Origin: Verrucomicrobiota bacterium
GTDB lineage: Bacteria; Verrucomicrobiota; Verrucomicrobiia; Limisphaerales; UBA11320
Assembly (NCBI GenBank): GCA_016199985.1
Contig: JACQFQ010000037.1
Span: 220,061 to 284,060, forward strand
Direction of reading: 5' to 3'
Length of the DNA: 64,000 bases
Below are positions 20,401 to 26,899 of this stretch, piece after piece (the first letter of the stretch is position 1; each line of letters begins with the position of its first letter). The notes beneath the pieces are model-generated. The model had not been told where the DNA came from. It saw only the letters and a program-made list of their open reading frames with translations, and did not search any database. Position numbers and translations under genes: made by a program.

Positions 20401-22104
20401 CTCACGCTCGGCGGACCGAACACCGGGCCTCGCGTGGGCCCGGTCGTGATCACGGAAATCATGTACCACCCGCCGCCTGGAGGAGATGAGTTCATCGAAC
20501 TGAAGAACATCACAGCGGCGCCCGTCGCGCTCTTCGATCCCGCGCACCCCACAAACCCATGGAGGCTTTCCGGGATCAGCTACACGTTTCCACCCAACGT
20601 GACGGTCGCTCCCGGCGCCTTCCTGCTCGTTGTCCCCTCGGATCCCGCGGTCTTCCGCGCCCAGTACGGCGTGCCTTCGAGCATCCCGATCTTTGGGCCC
20701 TATAGCGGGCATCTCCAGGACGGCGGCGAAAAGTTCTCGCTGCAACGCCCGGGCGCGCCGGACTCGAATGGCGTGCCTTACATCACCGTGGACGAGGCGC
20801 GTTACAAGGAGAAGTCGCCGTGGCCCCGCCTGGCCGGCGGATTCGGCCCGTCCCTGCAGCGGATCAATCCCGCGCTCTACGGCGACGATCCGGCCAACTG
20901 GGCGGCCGCGGCGCCGAGTCTCGCGACCGATTTCGCCGGCGGCGTGGCCCCCGTCATCACCGTTCAGCCGCTCGATCAGACCCGGGCGCGCCACGAAACG
21001 GCCCTGCTCAGCGTGGGCGCGTCGGGCAGCCCTCCGCTGCGCCACCAATGGCTGCTGCAGGGCGTCGACATTCCGAACGCCACCAACGCCATTCTCACCC
21101 TCACCAACCTCGACCCCGCGCAGGCGGGTTTGTATCAGGCGACGGTGTTCAATTCCGCCGGATCCACAACAAGCGCTGTGGCCCGATTGGCGGTGCTGAA
21201 TCCGCCCGACATCTTCGCGCAGCCCCAGAGTCGCGTCGTTTCCCTCGGCGCCAGCTTTTCGTTCCTGGTGATGGCGAATGGAAACGGCCCCCTCAATTAC
21301 CAATGGAGATACAACGGCGCGGACGTGCCCGGAGCGACGGACTCCGCCCTCGCCCTGACGAACGCCCAGGAGGAACAGAGCGGCGAATACACCGTTCTGG
21401 TGACGGACGCTGTGGGCGCCGTGGTGAGCGACACCGCCAGCCTCCGGGTGGTCATCAAGCCCGCCATCACGCTTCCGCAACAGAACGTGATCGCCGTGGA
21501 GGGAGGCGTCGTGAGCCTCTACGCCTGGGCGAGCGGTTCCCTGCCGCTGACCTATCGCTGGAAACGCGGCGTGGTAACCCTCACGAACTCCATACTGAAC
21601 TCCCATACCGCCACCCTCACTCTCTCGAACGTTCAAATCTCGCAGGCGGGCGCCTATTCGGTCACCGTCACGAACCTTCTCCCGTCGAGCAGCGTCACCA
21701 CGAACCTCACCCTGACAGTGCTTGCGGACGGAGATGGGGACGGCGTTCCGGACGTCTGGGAATCCCAGTTCGGATTCAACCTCAAGGACTCATCCGACGG
21801 GGCCGCGGACGCGGATCACGACGGGATGTCGAACCTGGCCGAGTACATCGCCGGCACTGATCCCACAAACGCCCTGAGCTACCTCAAGATCGACGCGATT
21901 GAAGTGGGACTCGCCACGAAACTGAGCTTCTCCGCAGTGTCGAACAAGACCTACACCGTGCAGTACCGCGACCGCTTGGATCCCGGCCCTTGGATCAAGC
22001 TGGCGGACGTCCCCGCCGGCGCGACGACCCACACGGAAACCGTGATGGATCCGGCTCCCGCCACCCGCCGCTACTATCGCCTGGTGGTGCCGCTCCAACC
22101 TTGA
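14440..22104 (+). CDS. Giant secreted CotH-kinase / lamin-tail-domain surface protein
   Basis: About 2554 residues, the largest gene in the window. Order by position: signal segment ending in SASGA (about 14600); lamin-tail domain (about 14614-14960); two tandem discoidin-like repeats with the paired motifs NRADACCPDR and NRNDGCCPER (15172-15630, 15618-16060); a beta-sandwich module (SSAWLRVPFNAS); a chitobiase-like segment; and a CotH kinase-like domain (about 16900-18100) with WDMEYTFW at 17734-17757. Then come a second chitobiase-like segment, further beta-sandwich modules, three more lamin-tail-like domains (19520, 20010, 20445), three Ig-like domains (20950-21720) and a calcium-loop segment DGDGDGVPD. 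The frame is open back to TTG 14365; ATG 14440 or 14470 are the likelier starts. CotH proteins phosphorylate spore-coat proteins in Bacillus; the target here is unknown. Confidence 0.88.
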   Translation: MRSLRRCCVVMPMSLCVLPSRRPDPAPDAPGRSLSWSSPWSLCVAAFLALGLSASGADHFILSEFLASNSSSLLDGNGNASDWIEIYNAGDAPGDLGGWHLTDDPLDPGKWTFPQRAMAAGEFLIVFASGSGTPDPAGHLHVNFQLTGAGEYLALTRPDKTVATEFAPAFPTQRPDVSYGISQQSFNTGLVTNGVRARLLIPDATSEAQAGALWMGAHEPFNDSAWLAVTNPIGYDAPSATAASLINVALHKPVTTLDEAAPAFPKENLTDGNLATFASDNTPSPDFSFVVDLGGAFKLENIEVFNRADACCPDRLTDYTVSLHADVGGAIGPAVWSANVRTNGSNSGKGGRDLLTPNLDANGVFSGRWIQVRNRDTRGLRDLQIAELRANAANWAFGAAVRASGPIEAALPKESLTDGDPATFSRNLNPDPAFAYLIRMTQAVAFTRIELFNRNDGCCPERLSNYRVSLHSDNAGNPGAPNWSAEVRVDNSNSGPGGVDVITPDLDPGGLFEGQWIQVQNLDSGAARYLQVAEVRAFGFGGSSGYRSLIRRDITAEMKGVNSSAWLRVPFNASNTASFDRATLRIKYDDGFVAYLNGTEIARANTPAGRPAYNATATASHFSPAAQEFAVPPAIIHDGANILAVHGLNTLANDRDFLLAPELIAHTSRSGPYGFLLTPTPGSINNSNNVAGFVDDPRVSVQRGFFDAPMDIVITSPTPGATLVYTTNSATPTPTIGVALAPADANSSVTTTVRVATTTVLRTAAFKTGLQPSKVDTHTYLFLSNVVRQPKNPPGFPADWNGTAADYAMDPRVVTNAAYAGEIVNDLRSIPTLSIVTAPGDLFGSPSGIYTFSENTGVAWERAASAEWIQPNGSTAFQVNCGLRIWGTGWRPHSASLKHALQLKFKSEYGSSMLNYPLFSDTFVNRFDNLVLRAQGSRSWNDFRQPDIEQTQYIHDAWARDTCRDMGRTDGHATFVHLYLNGLYWGLYNPVEKTDETFSAEHFGGAKEDYDVLNRRGDVTAEVGDLTAWNQMMTIVNAGLSTPEQYALLLQYLDVDDFIDYMMLNQYATNHDGPNATIANNMRATRRRAPGGLFRFFVWDMEYTFWYPREHNLNFDLDQSPARIFQKLRANPEFRLRFADHAQRHLFNNGALTPAVAAARWQARANEIYGAVVGESARWGDVRRPAQPYTRNVEWTAELNRLLNDYFPVRTGVYLDQLSAGGLFPKASAPSFSQQGGDIIPGFNLAIDAPRGVVYFTTNGLDPRLPGGAASPSATRYAPSTWLVATGDLARVYVPSNNALGGRWRGDGPLFDDSAWAQSSSGAGFDTTPPAADFTIPLQNATADFSEIGRGVDMAIDSNPVATGWGIFEQQDYLPKGRGSVAVFETATNIGFAEGTRLTFTLRHGVAGQLALGKFRLSVTADDRSDFANGAINHGDTLARWTPLSPLSASATGKSTMTLNPDNSILVGGLNPSTNVYVVTAITPMTGITGFRLEAIDDPSLPSNGPGRSGNGDAVLTDFSVQAAPATLTHLIDPVLGAQIAGAMQNQNASAYIRIPFTVAPGSVFQRLALHVRYLDGFSAWLNGRELTARNAPAQPAWNSTATANRAKGRALEFEWIDVSDSLTNLVPGLNILSFQALNDTTTSPDLLLQAELVAHTDLPIALQDTTTVKARVFVDNEWSAVNEATFTASAPLRLTEIMYHPPGEIGVNGDEYQFLEIKNVSAVPFNLSGLSFTSGIKFSFPNNAFLAPGRFFVLAANPARFAQRYPGVTVNGAFGGKLSHHGETLTLTRALGGDLLSVTYGDSAPWPATADGLGFSLVPINPAAHQDPDDAARWRASAQALGSPGAEDPDPGIPAILVNEALSASAPPQRDSIELYNPGDAEADIGGWFLTDDRSAPMKFRVPDHTKIAAHGYRVFDERDFNATPAATNSFLLNAAGEAAYLFSAGASTNLTGYSHGFSFGAAAEGVSFGRHIISTGEERFPAQNDLTLGGPNTGPRVGPVVITEIMYHPPPGGDEFIELKNITAAPVALFDPAHPTNPWRLSGISYTFPPNVTVAPGAFLLVVPSDPAVFRAQYGVPSSIPIFGPYSGHLQDGGEKFSLQRPGAPDSNGVPYITVDEARYKEKSPWPRLAGGFGPSLQRINPALYGDDPANWAAAAPSLATDFAGGVAPVITVQPLDQTRARHETALLSVGASGSPPLRHQWLLQGVDIPNATNAILTLTNLDPAQAGLYQATVFNSAGSTTSAVARLAVLNPPDIFAQPQSRVVSLGASFSFLVMANGNGPLNYQWRYNGADVPGATDSALALTNAQEEQSGEYTVLVTDAVGAVVSDTASLRVVIKPAITLPQQNVIAVEGGVVSLYAWASGSLPLTYRWKRGVVTLTNSILNSHTATLTLSNVQISQAGAYSVTVTNLLPSSSVTTNLTLTVLADGDGDGVPDVWESQFGFNLKDSSDGAADADHDGMSNLAEYIAGTDPTNALSYLKIDAIEVGLATKLSFSAVSNKTYTVQYRDRLDPGPWIKLADVPAGATTHTETVMDPAPATRRYYRLVVPLQP

Positions 22105-22113
22105 GGATCCTTC

Positions 22114-22133
22114 GGCGACAACAACAAGTCGCC
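22114..22133 (+). terminator. Small hairpin after the giant CotH/LTD gene
   Basis: GGCGAC (22114-22119) pairs with GTCGCC (22128-22133) around an 8-base loop, 10 bases after the stop codon at 22104. There is no T tract, so this is at best a weak or Rho-assisted terminator. The rest of the 134-base convergent gap shows nothing else recognisable. Confidence 0.3.
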
Positions 22134-22238
22134 ATCGCAGCCGAACACAAAGCCGCCGGTGCCGGATCCCGCGCCACATCGGCGCGCGACGACGTCTCCT
22201 TGCTGGTTCCGCGTTTTGCGTTCTAGGGAGCGTCGGAG

Positions 22239-22718
22239 CTAGCCCTTCAAGCGCTTGCCCAGGCCCAGCATCTCGATCGTCTTCCCCAGGCGTCGAGCGC
22301 GGGTCTCCGGCTTCTTGGCTTGGACAATCCAATCCACGAACTCCTTCTTGTGTGAGTAGGACAGCGACGCAAACGCGCGCTGCGCCGTGGGCCGAGCTTC
22401 CAGCGAGGCGCGCAAATCGTCGGGAATCGCGACCGTGCGAGGCGCGGTTTCGAGCGACATGACCACGGACACGGCATCGCCGGCGACGGCCTTGGCGCCC
22501 GCTTGCAGTTCCTTGTTTACCGGCATCGAGTGCGTCCCGTCGCCGTTTGGAAGGAGCGAGTTGCGGAATGGATGTCCGTTGAGCGTTCCCGTCACCGGAA
22601 CACGAGCCCTGCTCCCGAAAACCTCGAGGACATTGAACGGGATATCCAGAAAGACCCAGGCTGATTTGGGCCCGCGGCCGGCAAGCCGGCCTTGAAACCG
22701 CTGCGTTTGCTTCTTCAT
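22239..22718 (-). CDS. DUF1905 / YdeI-OmdA family protein
   Basis: A 159-residue protein. The N-terminal 95 residues match the DUF1905 beta-barrel type (FNVLEVFGSRARVPVTGTLN, NKELQAGAKAVAGD). The C-terminal 60 residues match the YdeI/OmpD-associated helical domain (LSYSHKKEFVDWI, RRLGKTIEML). Such two-domain proteins are common accessory genes with unknown molecular function; E. coli YdeI has been linked to bacteriocin protection. It is the last gene of a run of small minus-strand genes that look accessory rather than core. Confidence 0.85.
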   Translation of the reverse strand: MKKQTQRFQGRLAGRGPKSAWVFLDIPFNVLEVFGSRARVPVTGTLNGHPFRNSLLPNGDGTHSMPVNKELQAGAKAVAGDAVSVVMSLETAPRTVAIPDDLRASLEARPTAQRAFASLSYSHKKEFVDWIVQAKKPETRARRLGKTIEMLGLGKRLKG

Positions 22719-22734
22719 AGTCGATTCCCTATCT

Positions 22735-22779
22735 CCAGCGCTTTCACTCCGGGGTTCACCGCGTTCCGAGGAGCGCTGG
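22735..22779. repeat. Inverted repeat between cupin and YdeI-like genes
   Basis: CCAGCGCT (22735-22742) is the reverse complement of AGCGCTGG (22772-22779), with 29 bases between. It lies in the 85-base gap between the two minus-strand genes. It could be a terminator or processing hairpin after the cupin gene, or the leader of the YdeI-like gene. No T tract is present. Confidence 0.35.
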
Positions 22780-22803
22780 CCTCGTCATCAACACCGTCGC
22801 GAA

Positions 22804-23262
22804 CTAGGCATTCTCCTGGGGAGGCCAGACAACGCCTTCCATTTCCTTGGGTAGTTGCTTCGGGTCAGTTGGCCAAAAGAGCTTGATGTCGAAACTTTCG
22901 CCAGGCCCAAACTCCTTGTCGGGCGCGCCGATGATCAACCAAAGCGCTTCGGCCTCCGTATCGTTGAACACCTGCCGCATCATCTGCGGCCCCACCAGGA
23001 CTGCGCCGTGCTTCGGCACCGTCAGCGTCTCGTCCCCGACGCGGATACGCCCAACGCCTTCGAGGACAAAGTAGAGCTCTTCGGCCTTCACGTGCTTGTG
23101 AAACGTGTTCGCGCTCCTCGGGGGCAGACGCCACATTCTCGCTCCGAGAATCTCGCTCCCCGTGCGCTCGAGAAGATCCACAAAAGGAATCTTCATCGGA
23201 TTCGCAACCTTCCATCCGTCGTCTTCAGGCTTGATGAGGAAGTAGCCGTCAATCGCGTTCAT
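22804..23262 (-). CDS. Cupin-domain protein
   Basis: A 152-residue single-domain cupin. The first metal-binding motif is visible as FHKHVKAEELYFVLEG (about residues 54-69) and the second region as KHGAVLVGPQMMRQVFND (84-101), but the second motif lacks an obvious histidine. It ends in a proline-rich tail. The sequence gives no substrate; relatives act as small isomerases, dioxygenases or sugar epimerases. Neighbours are accessory-type genes on the same strand with gaps of 85 and 150 bases, so an operon is uncertain. Confidence 0.8.
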   Translation of the reverse strand: MNAIDGYFLIKPEDDGWKVANPMKIPFVDLLERTGSEILGARMWRLPPRSANTFHKHVKAEELYFVLEGVGRIRVGDETLTVPKHGAVLVGPQMMRQVFNDTEAEALWLIIGAPDKEFGPGESFDIKLFWPTDPKQLPKEMEGVVWPPQENA

Positions 23263-23412
23263 ACGAAATCCCTAGCGAACCGCCGCTGAGTCACGGCCGC
23301 CATAGGCGAGCCCGGACAGATTCTTTCGGAATGCAAGTTTCATAGGATGAACAGAACTTAACGCGCAAAGCGGACTTCATTCAAAGCGGTGAACCCGGGA
23401 TCGAGCGCCATG

Positions 23413-23775
23413 TCACTCATCGCGCCGCATCCTCTCTTCCGGGACGAAGGCCGAGCGAACGGCGATCACGTCGCCATCGCGCGGTGCGGTGAGAAAGGAG
23501 TCAACCATGACATCCATGTAGCGTCGATTCCGCAAGACCAACCCCGCCTCGATCCACGCGATGGATCCGATGACCTGGTCCTCCGGGCTGCGCCATGCAA
23601 CCCGATACTCATGCCAAAACTGCGAAAGAGAGTCCCATCGGATGTAGTCAAGCTCTCCAATCCGCGCGCCAGATCTCTCAATGAACCAGCCGAAGCGCCG
23701 TCCAAAGTCAGACTCTTTCGCGGCTTGGCTCGTTCGCATGTTCATCTCATCCAACTTTTTCTCCATTCTGTCCAT
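23413..23775 (-). CDS. Small protein of unknown function
   Basis: A 120-residue soluble protein that I do not recognise. It is rich in charged residues and tryptophan (WHEYRVAWRSPEDQ, RRYMDVMVDSF), with a helical, possibly coiled N-terminus and no membrane segment. The longest form starts at 23775 and overlaps the end of the GyrI-like gene by 29 bases. ATG 23745 would start one base after that gene's stop and is an equally good choice. The close packing suggests cotranscription with the GyrI-like gene. Confidence 0.6.
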   Translation of the reverse strand: MDRMEKKLDEMNMRTSQAAKESDFGRRFGWFIERSGARIGELDYIRWDSLSQFWHEYRVAWRSPEDQVIGSIAWIEAGLVLRNRRYMDVMVDSFLTAPRDGDVIAVRSAFVPEERMRRDE

Positions 23776-24271
23776 TTGCTTTTGCGCGCTCTATTTGGCC
23801 AACAACATGTTCTTGGTCCTGGAGCAGGCGGAAAACGTCGGTGCGTATTTTCGATGGGTCGGTGTTCCATGTCTCGTCCCAGTGCTCATAGATCTCCCAG
23901 GAAATGTCTGAAAGCCTGTGTCCGCGCTCGGCGCACCATTTGCGAATCTCGGCGTGCGCCTCGGAAAGACGTGGGTAAGGTCCCCGATGGACGGCCGTGG
24001 CCCGACGGCCTGGCGGCAAGTGAGAGCACTGAACTCGATCGTTGCCGACGAACGGCTCCGACACCTCCGCGCCGACCTCGATCGACCCCTGCCGATCCAG
24101 ATACAAGGCCACGTGGCGTCCTGGGCGCGGGAGTCCGGCGGAGCGAATGTAGGACCAGACTTCGCCGCAGGCCGCGGGAATGAACCGCGGCAGCTCCTTC
24201 GGTTGCACACGGCTTCGGATGACGGCGGTATGAATCGCCTCTGAATGCGTTATCTCGATGTGGTAGCGCAT
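23747..24271 (-). CDS. GyrI-like / AraC effector-binding domain protein
   Basis: A 174-residue stand-alone small-molecule-binding domain of the GyrI-like (SHS2) fold. Family features are the opening strand plus RPQ-like segment (SRVQPKELPRFIPAACGEVWSY has that register), VALYLDRQG and VEVGAEVSEPF-type middle strands, TAVHRGPYPRLSEAH in the centre, and ETWNTDPSKIRTDVF at the end. Members bind hydrophobic cations or inhibit gyrase; the ligand here is unknown. ATG 24271 is preferred, as the upstream in-frame extension has no family similarity. It overlaps the following unknown gene. Confidence 0.8.
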   Translation of the reverse strand: MRYHIEITHSEAIHTAVIRSRVQPKELPRFIPAACGEVWSYIRSAGLPRPGRHVALYLDRQGSIEVGAEVSEPFVGNDRVQCSHLPPGRRATAVHRGPYPRLSEAHAEIRKWCAERGHRLSDISWEIYEHWDETWNTDPSKIRTDVFRLLQDQEHVVGQIERAKANGQNGEKVG

Positions 24272-24368
24272 GGTGATTGTTGGACCAACGCCAGAACTGC
24301 GCCTGCTTCTGCTGGGTTGGCGCCATGCTGGCTGAGCGAAAAAAATGTAGGCGCTCATCCAGCGCGAG

Positions 24369-24381
24369 CAACCTAAGGTTG
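24369..24381. repeat. Short palindrome upstream of the serine acetyltransferase gene
   Basis: CAACCT-A-AGGTTG is a perfect 6-bp inverted repeat with a 1-base centre in the 191-base divergent gap between the GyrI-like gene and the acetyltransferase gene. It could be an operator; no promoter boxes were recognised near it. Confidence 0.3.
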
Positions 24382-24462
24382 ATACGCCGGCGGTGAGTTG
24401 AAGTCCAGGGGCAAAGGGGGAAGTGGCGGGCCGCGTTTCGGTGGCTTGCTTACGGCCATGGG

Positions 24463-25398
24463 GTGACAGATAGTCGGTCCGTGAACGTGACGGTCACTGA
24501 TCTGACAAACGAGTTGCTCCGATCCTATGCCCAGGTGGGAGGCATCAATCATCTCGATGGAAAAAACCTTCCTTCCAAGTGCGCCGTCGTGGCGATCACC
24601 GTGGATCTTCTCCGGCTGGTTTTCCCGGGATTCTTCGACGACAAGCCGCTCCATAGCTCCGAGCTGAAGGTCGAGACCACCGCGCTGATGGACTCCGTCC
24701 TCGGACGCCTGGAGGACGAGATCTACAAGAGCCTGGAGTACGCCGCGCCCGAAGGCCTGGCGAAAAAAGATCTCCGACCCGCCGCTCACCAGACCTCGGT
24801 CGACTTCCTCCGTCAGCTGCCCGCGCTGCGGGAGATCCTGCAGACCGACGCCGACGCCGCCTACCGCGGGGACCCCGCCGCGCTCAGCAAGGAGGAGGTG
24901 ATCGTCGCCTATCCGTTCATGGAAGCCATCGCCGTGCAGCGGCTCGCCCATGAGCTTTATTTGAAAAAGGTCCCGCTGATCCCCCGCATCATGACCGAGT
25001 GGGCGCACAGCCGAACCGGCATGGACATCCACCCCGGCGCGATGATCGGATCGCGGTTCTTCGTCGACCATTGCACGGGCACAGTCATCGGGGAAACCTG
25101 CGAGATCGGCGACCGGGTGAAACTGTATCAGGGCGTGTCGCTGATCGCGCGGTCGCTGTCCGGCGGACAGGCGCTGCGCGGACACAAAAGGCATCCCAAG
25201 CTGGAGGATGACGTCACGGTCTACGCCGGGGCGACGATCATGGGCGGCGACACAGTCGTGGGCGCGCGCTCGACCATCGGCGCCAATGTTTTCCTCATGC
25301 AGAGCGTCCCGCCCGACTCGCTCGTGCTGTTCGAGGACGTGAAGGTGAAAGTCATGAACAAGCTCGAGCACCGCGCGACAAAGGCCGGACAGATTTAG
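24463..25398 (+). CDS. cysE: Serine O-acetyltransferase
   Basis: A 311-residue enzyme that acetylates L-serine with acetyl-CoA in the first step of cysteine synthesis. The C-terminal left-handed beta-helix carries the family hallmarks: DIHPGAMIGSRFFVDHCTG, VIGETCEIGDRV, LYQGVSL, and the RGHKRHPKLEDDV segment with the second catalytic histidine. The N-terminal helical part is of the longer, EpsC-like type. The start is GTG 24463; GTG 24481 and 24487 are also in frame, and the nearby ATG 24458 is out of frame and stops at once. The gene is transcribed alone from a divergent region. Confidence 0.9.
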   Translation: MTDSRSVNVTVTDLTNELLRSYAQVGGINHLDGKNLPSKCAVVAITVDLLRLVFPGFFDDKPLHSSELKVETTALMDSVLGRLEDEIYKSLEYAAPEGLAKKDLRPAAHQTSVDFLRQLPALREILQTDADAAYRGDPAALSKEEVIVAYPFMEAIAVQRLAHELYLKKVPLIPRIMTEWAHSRTGMDIHPGAMIGSRFFVDHCTGTVIGETCEIGDRVKLYQGVSLIARSLSGGQALRGHKRHPKLEDDVTVYAGATIMGGDTVVGARSTIGANVFLMQSVPPDSLVLFEDVKVKVMNKLEHRATKAGQI

Positions 25399-25533
25399 AC
25401 CCACGATAGCGATCTCTGGTGAGTTCGACGTTGCAGGTGGAGAGGCGCTCTTTCGGGGATACGAGAGTGGTAGTGAGGCGGCGGAGCTTCTTGGCCACAG
25501 CCATGCTGACGCCATCAACAACGCAGTCCGCCA

Positions 25534-25803
25534 ATGAAAAAGCGAATTGCGATTTTTTGCTGGGTTTGCCTCGAGTATGGCGCAAGTTTTTATTTGGGCG
25601 CCTGGGTTGGATCCAAGGCTATCGTAGCTTTGGCTAAGAGAGGATACTTTGGTACCGACCCTGACAAAGTCCTTCTTCCCTCAGTTGTTGTCTCCTTCGT
25701 GTGCATGCTAGGTGTTTTTGGAGGCTGCCTGTTCTTGAGTGCGAGGCTTAGAAGGCTAGCTCGATATCTCTGGGGGCGCGCGAAGCCAAGTAAGGCTGGC
25801 TAA
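25534..25803 (+). CDS. Small two-helix membrane protein, unknown
   Basis: An 89-residue protein with two predicted membrane helices (about residues 8-32 and 49-68) and a basic C-terminal tail. I do not recognise the family. Its DNA is visibly richer in A and T than the neighbours (runs such as GATTTTTTG and TTTTTATTTG), which suggests recent acquisition. The stop is within GGCTAACAACTG, reminiscent of the 3' end of integron cassettes, but no complementary core site follows. Reality of the gene is supported by a lysine-rich start after ATG and consistent hydrophobic periodicity. Confidence 0.5.
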   Translation: MKKRIAIFCWVCLEYGASFYLGAWVGSKAIVALAKRGYFGTDPDKVLLPSVVVSFVCMLGVFGGCLFLSARLRRLARYLWGRAKPSKAG

Positions 25804-26008
25804 CAACTGTTACGGACGGCATTGGGATGGCAGGAATGAACCGTTTTGAGAGTAGGCTGCGCCGCGTCGCGTTTTCCGAGTTAACGAGGGGTGTTGTTTT
25901 GATTCGTTTCGTGGGAGCTGACTCGTGGTCCACGGTCCGCATGCCCACGGGTTGCGTGCGCTGTTGTTCCAGTCCTTCGCCAAGTTGCCCGCAAGGCCGC
26001 GCATAGTG

Positions 26009-26884
26009 TTAACGATCTCGTCTCTCCGCGAGGAAGCCCACAAGGAGGCCCGCCCCAATCGCGAGGGTTCCCCATAGCTGTCCCCAGTGCGTCGATTCAT
26101 GGAGCCAGAACGCGGCGATCATCACCCCGGCGACAGGCTGGACGAAGACGGTCAGCGCGACGAGGTTCACTTCCGTGTCCTGGAGAATCACCAGCCAGAG
26201 AACGTAGCCGGCCATGGTGCATAGAAACGCGAGATAGCTCAAAAGCGCCCACTGGTAGGGCCCCAGGCGCGCGGCCTCGCTCACCGTTCGGCCCCCGTCG
26301 ATCAACAGGTTCACCACCGTCGCCGCGATCAGGCCGATCGCCGTCACGCGATAGGGACTGGCGCGGGCGCCGAGAGGCTTTCCAAGGATCGAGTAAACCG
26401 ACTCGCAGAGAAACGAGGACACGAAGATGGCGCTTGCCCAGAGCCCGCTCCAACGGAAGTCGGCCCCCCAGGCCTGGTTGAGGAACGCGAGGCCGAGGAG
26501 GCAAAGCGCGAATCCGCCCCAGCGCGTCCAGGGAATCCGCTCGCGAAGAAACCACGCGGCCGCCACCGAGGTGAGAACGGGCTCGAATCCCATCAGGACC
26601 GAGGAATTGCCCGCCGTGCCCAGGAAGTTTCCGTACACCTGGAGTCGTTGTCCGAGGACAAACACCGTCACTCCCATCAACGACGCGCGGATCCACACTC
26701 CCTGGTCCGGCGACGGCCCCGGAAGCCAGCGCCACACCAACGCGAAGCCGAGGGCCGCCAATCCGAATCGGAGCGTGACGAGGCTCGTCACCGAGAGCGA
26801 CGGCTCCAGCTCCTTGTTGACCGACATGATGCCGGACCAAAACACATTGAACAGGGCCAGCAGAAGAAAGTGGCTTCGCTTCAT
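26009..26884 (-). CDS. EamA-family (DMT superfamily) transporter
   Basis: A 291-residue inner-membrane protein with about ten hydrophobic helices in two EamA repeats. The first begins at the N-terminus (LALFNVFWSGIMSVNK) and the second near residue 150. Family features include LGFALVWRWL, a repeat end LLGLAFLN, and FVQPVAGVMIAAFWLHE in the second half. Transporters of this superfamily export amino acids or other metabolites; the substrate cannot be inferred. It starts 15 bases after the uvrC stop on the same strand, so it is probably cotranscribed as the second gene. Confidence 0.9.
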   Translation of the reverse strand: MKRSHFLLLALFNVFWSGIMSVNKELEPSLSVTSLVTLRFGLAALGFALVWRWLPGPSPDQGVWIRASLMGVTVFVLGQRLQVYGNFLGTAGNSSVLMGFEPVLTSVAAAWFLRERIPWTRWGGFALCLLGLAFLNQAWGADFRWSGLWASAIFVSSFLCESVYSILGKPLGARASPYRVTAIGLIAATVVNLLIDGGRTVSEAARLGPYQWALLSYLAFLCTMAGYVLWLVILQDTEVNLVALTVFVQPVAGVMIAAFWLHESTHWGQLWGTLAIGAGLLVGFLAERRDR

Positions 26885-26899
26885 GAGAGGAGGACCGCC

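Noticed and set aside
22105..22238. Remnant coding frame after the giant gene
   Set aside because: The minus-strand reading GSGTGGFVFGCDGD looks protein-like, but the stretch is only about 130 bases and matches no family I know.
24463..25521. Minus-strand long frame opposite the serine acetyltransferase gene
   Set aside because: The plus strand has an unmistakable hexapeptide-repeat acetyltransferase with catalytic histidines; the opposite frame has no recognisable domain.
22239..26008. Integron cassette array
   Set aside because: Small accessory genes and GGCTAACAACTG after 25803 raised the idea, and GTTRRRY-like heptamers occur at a few gaps. However, no matching pair of core sites with an attC-like fold was found, and no integrase gene is present.
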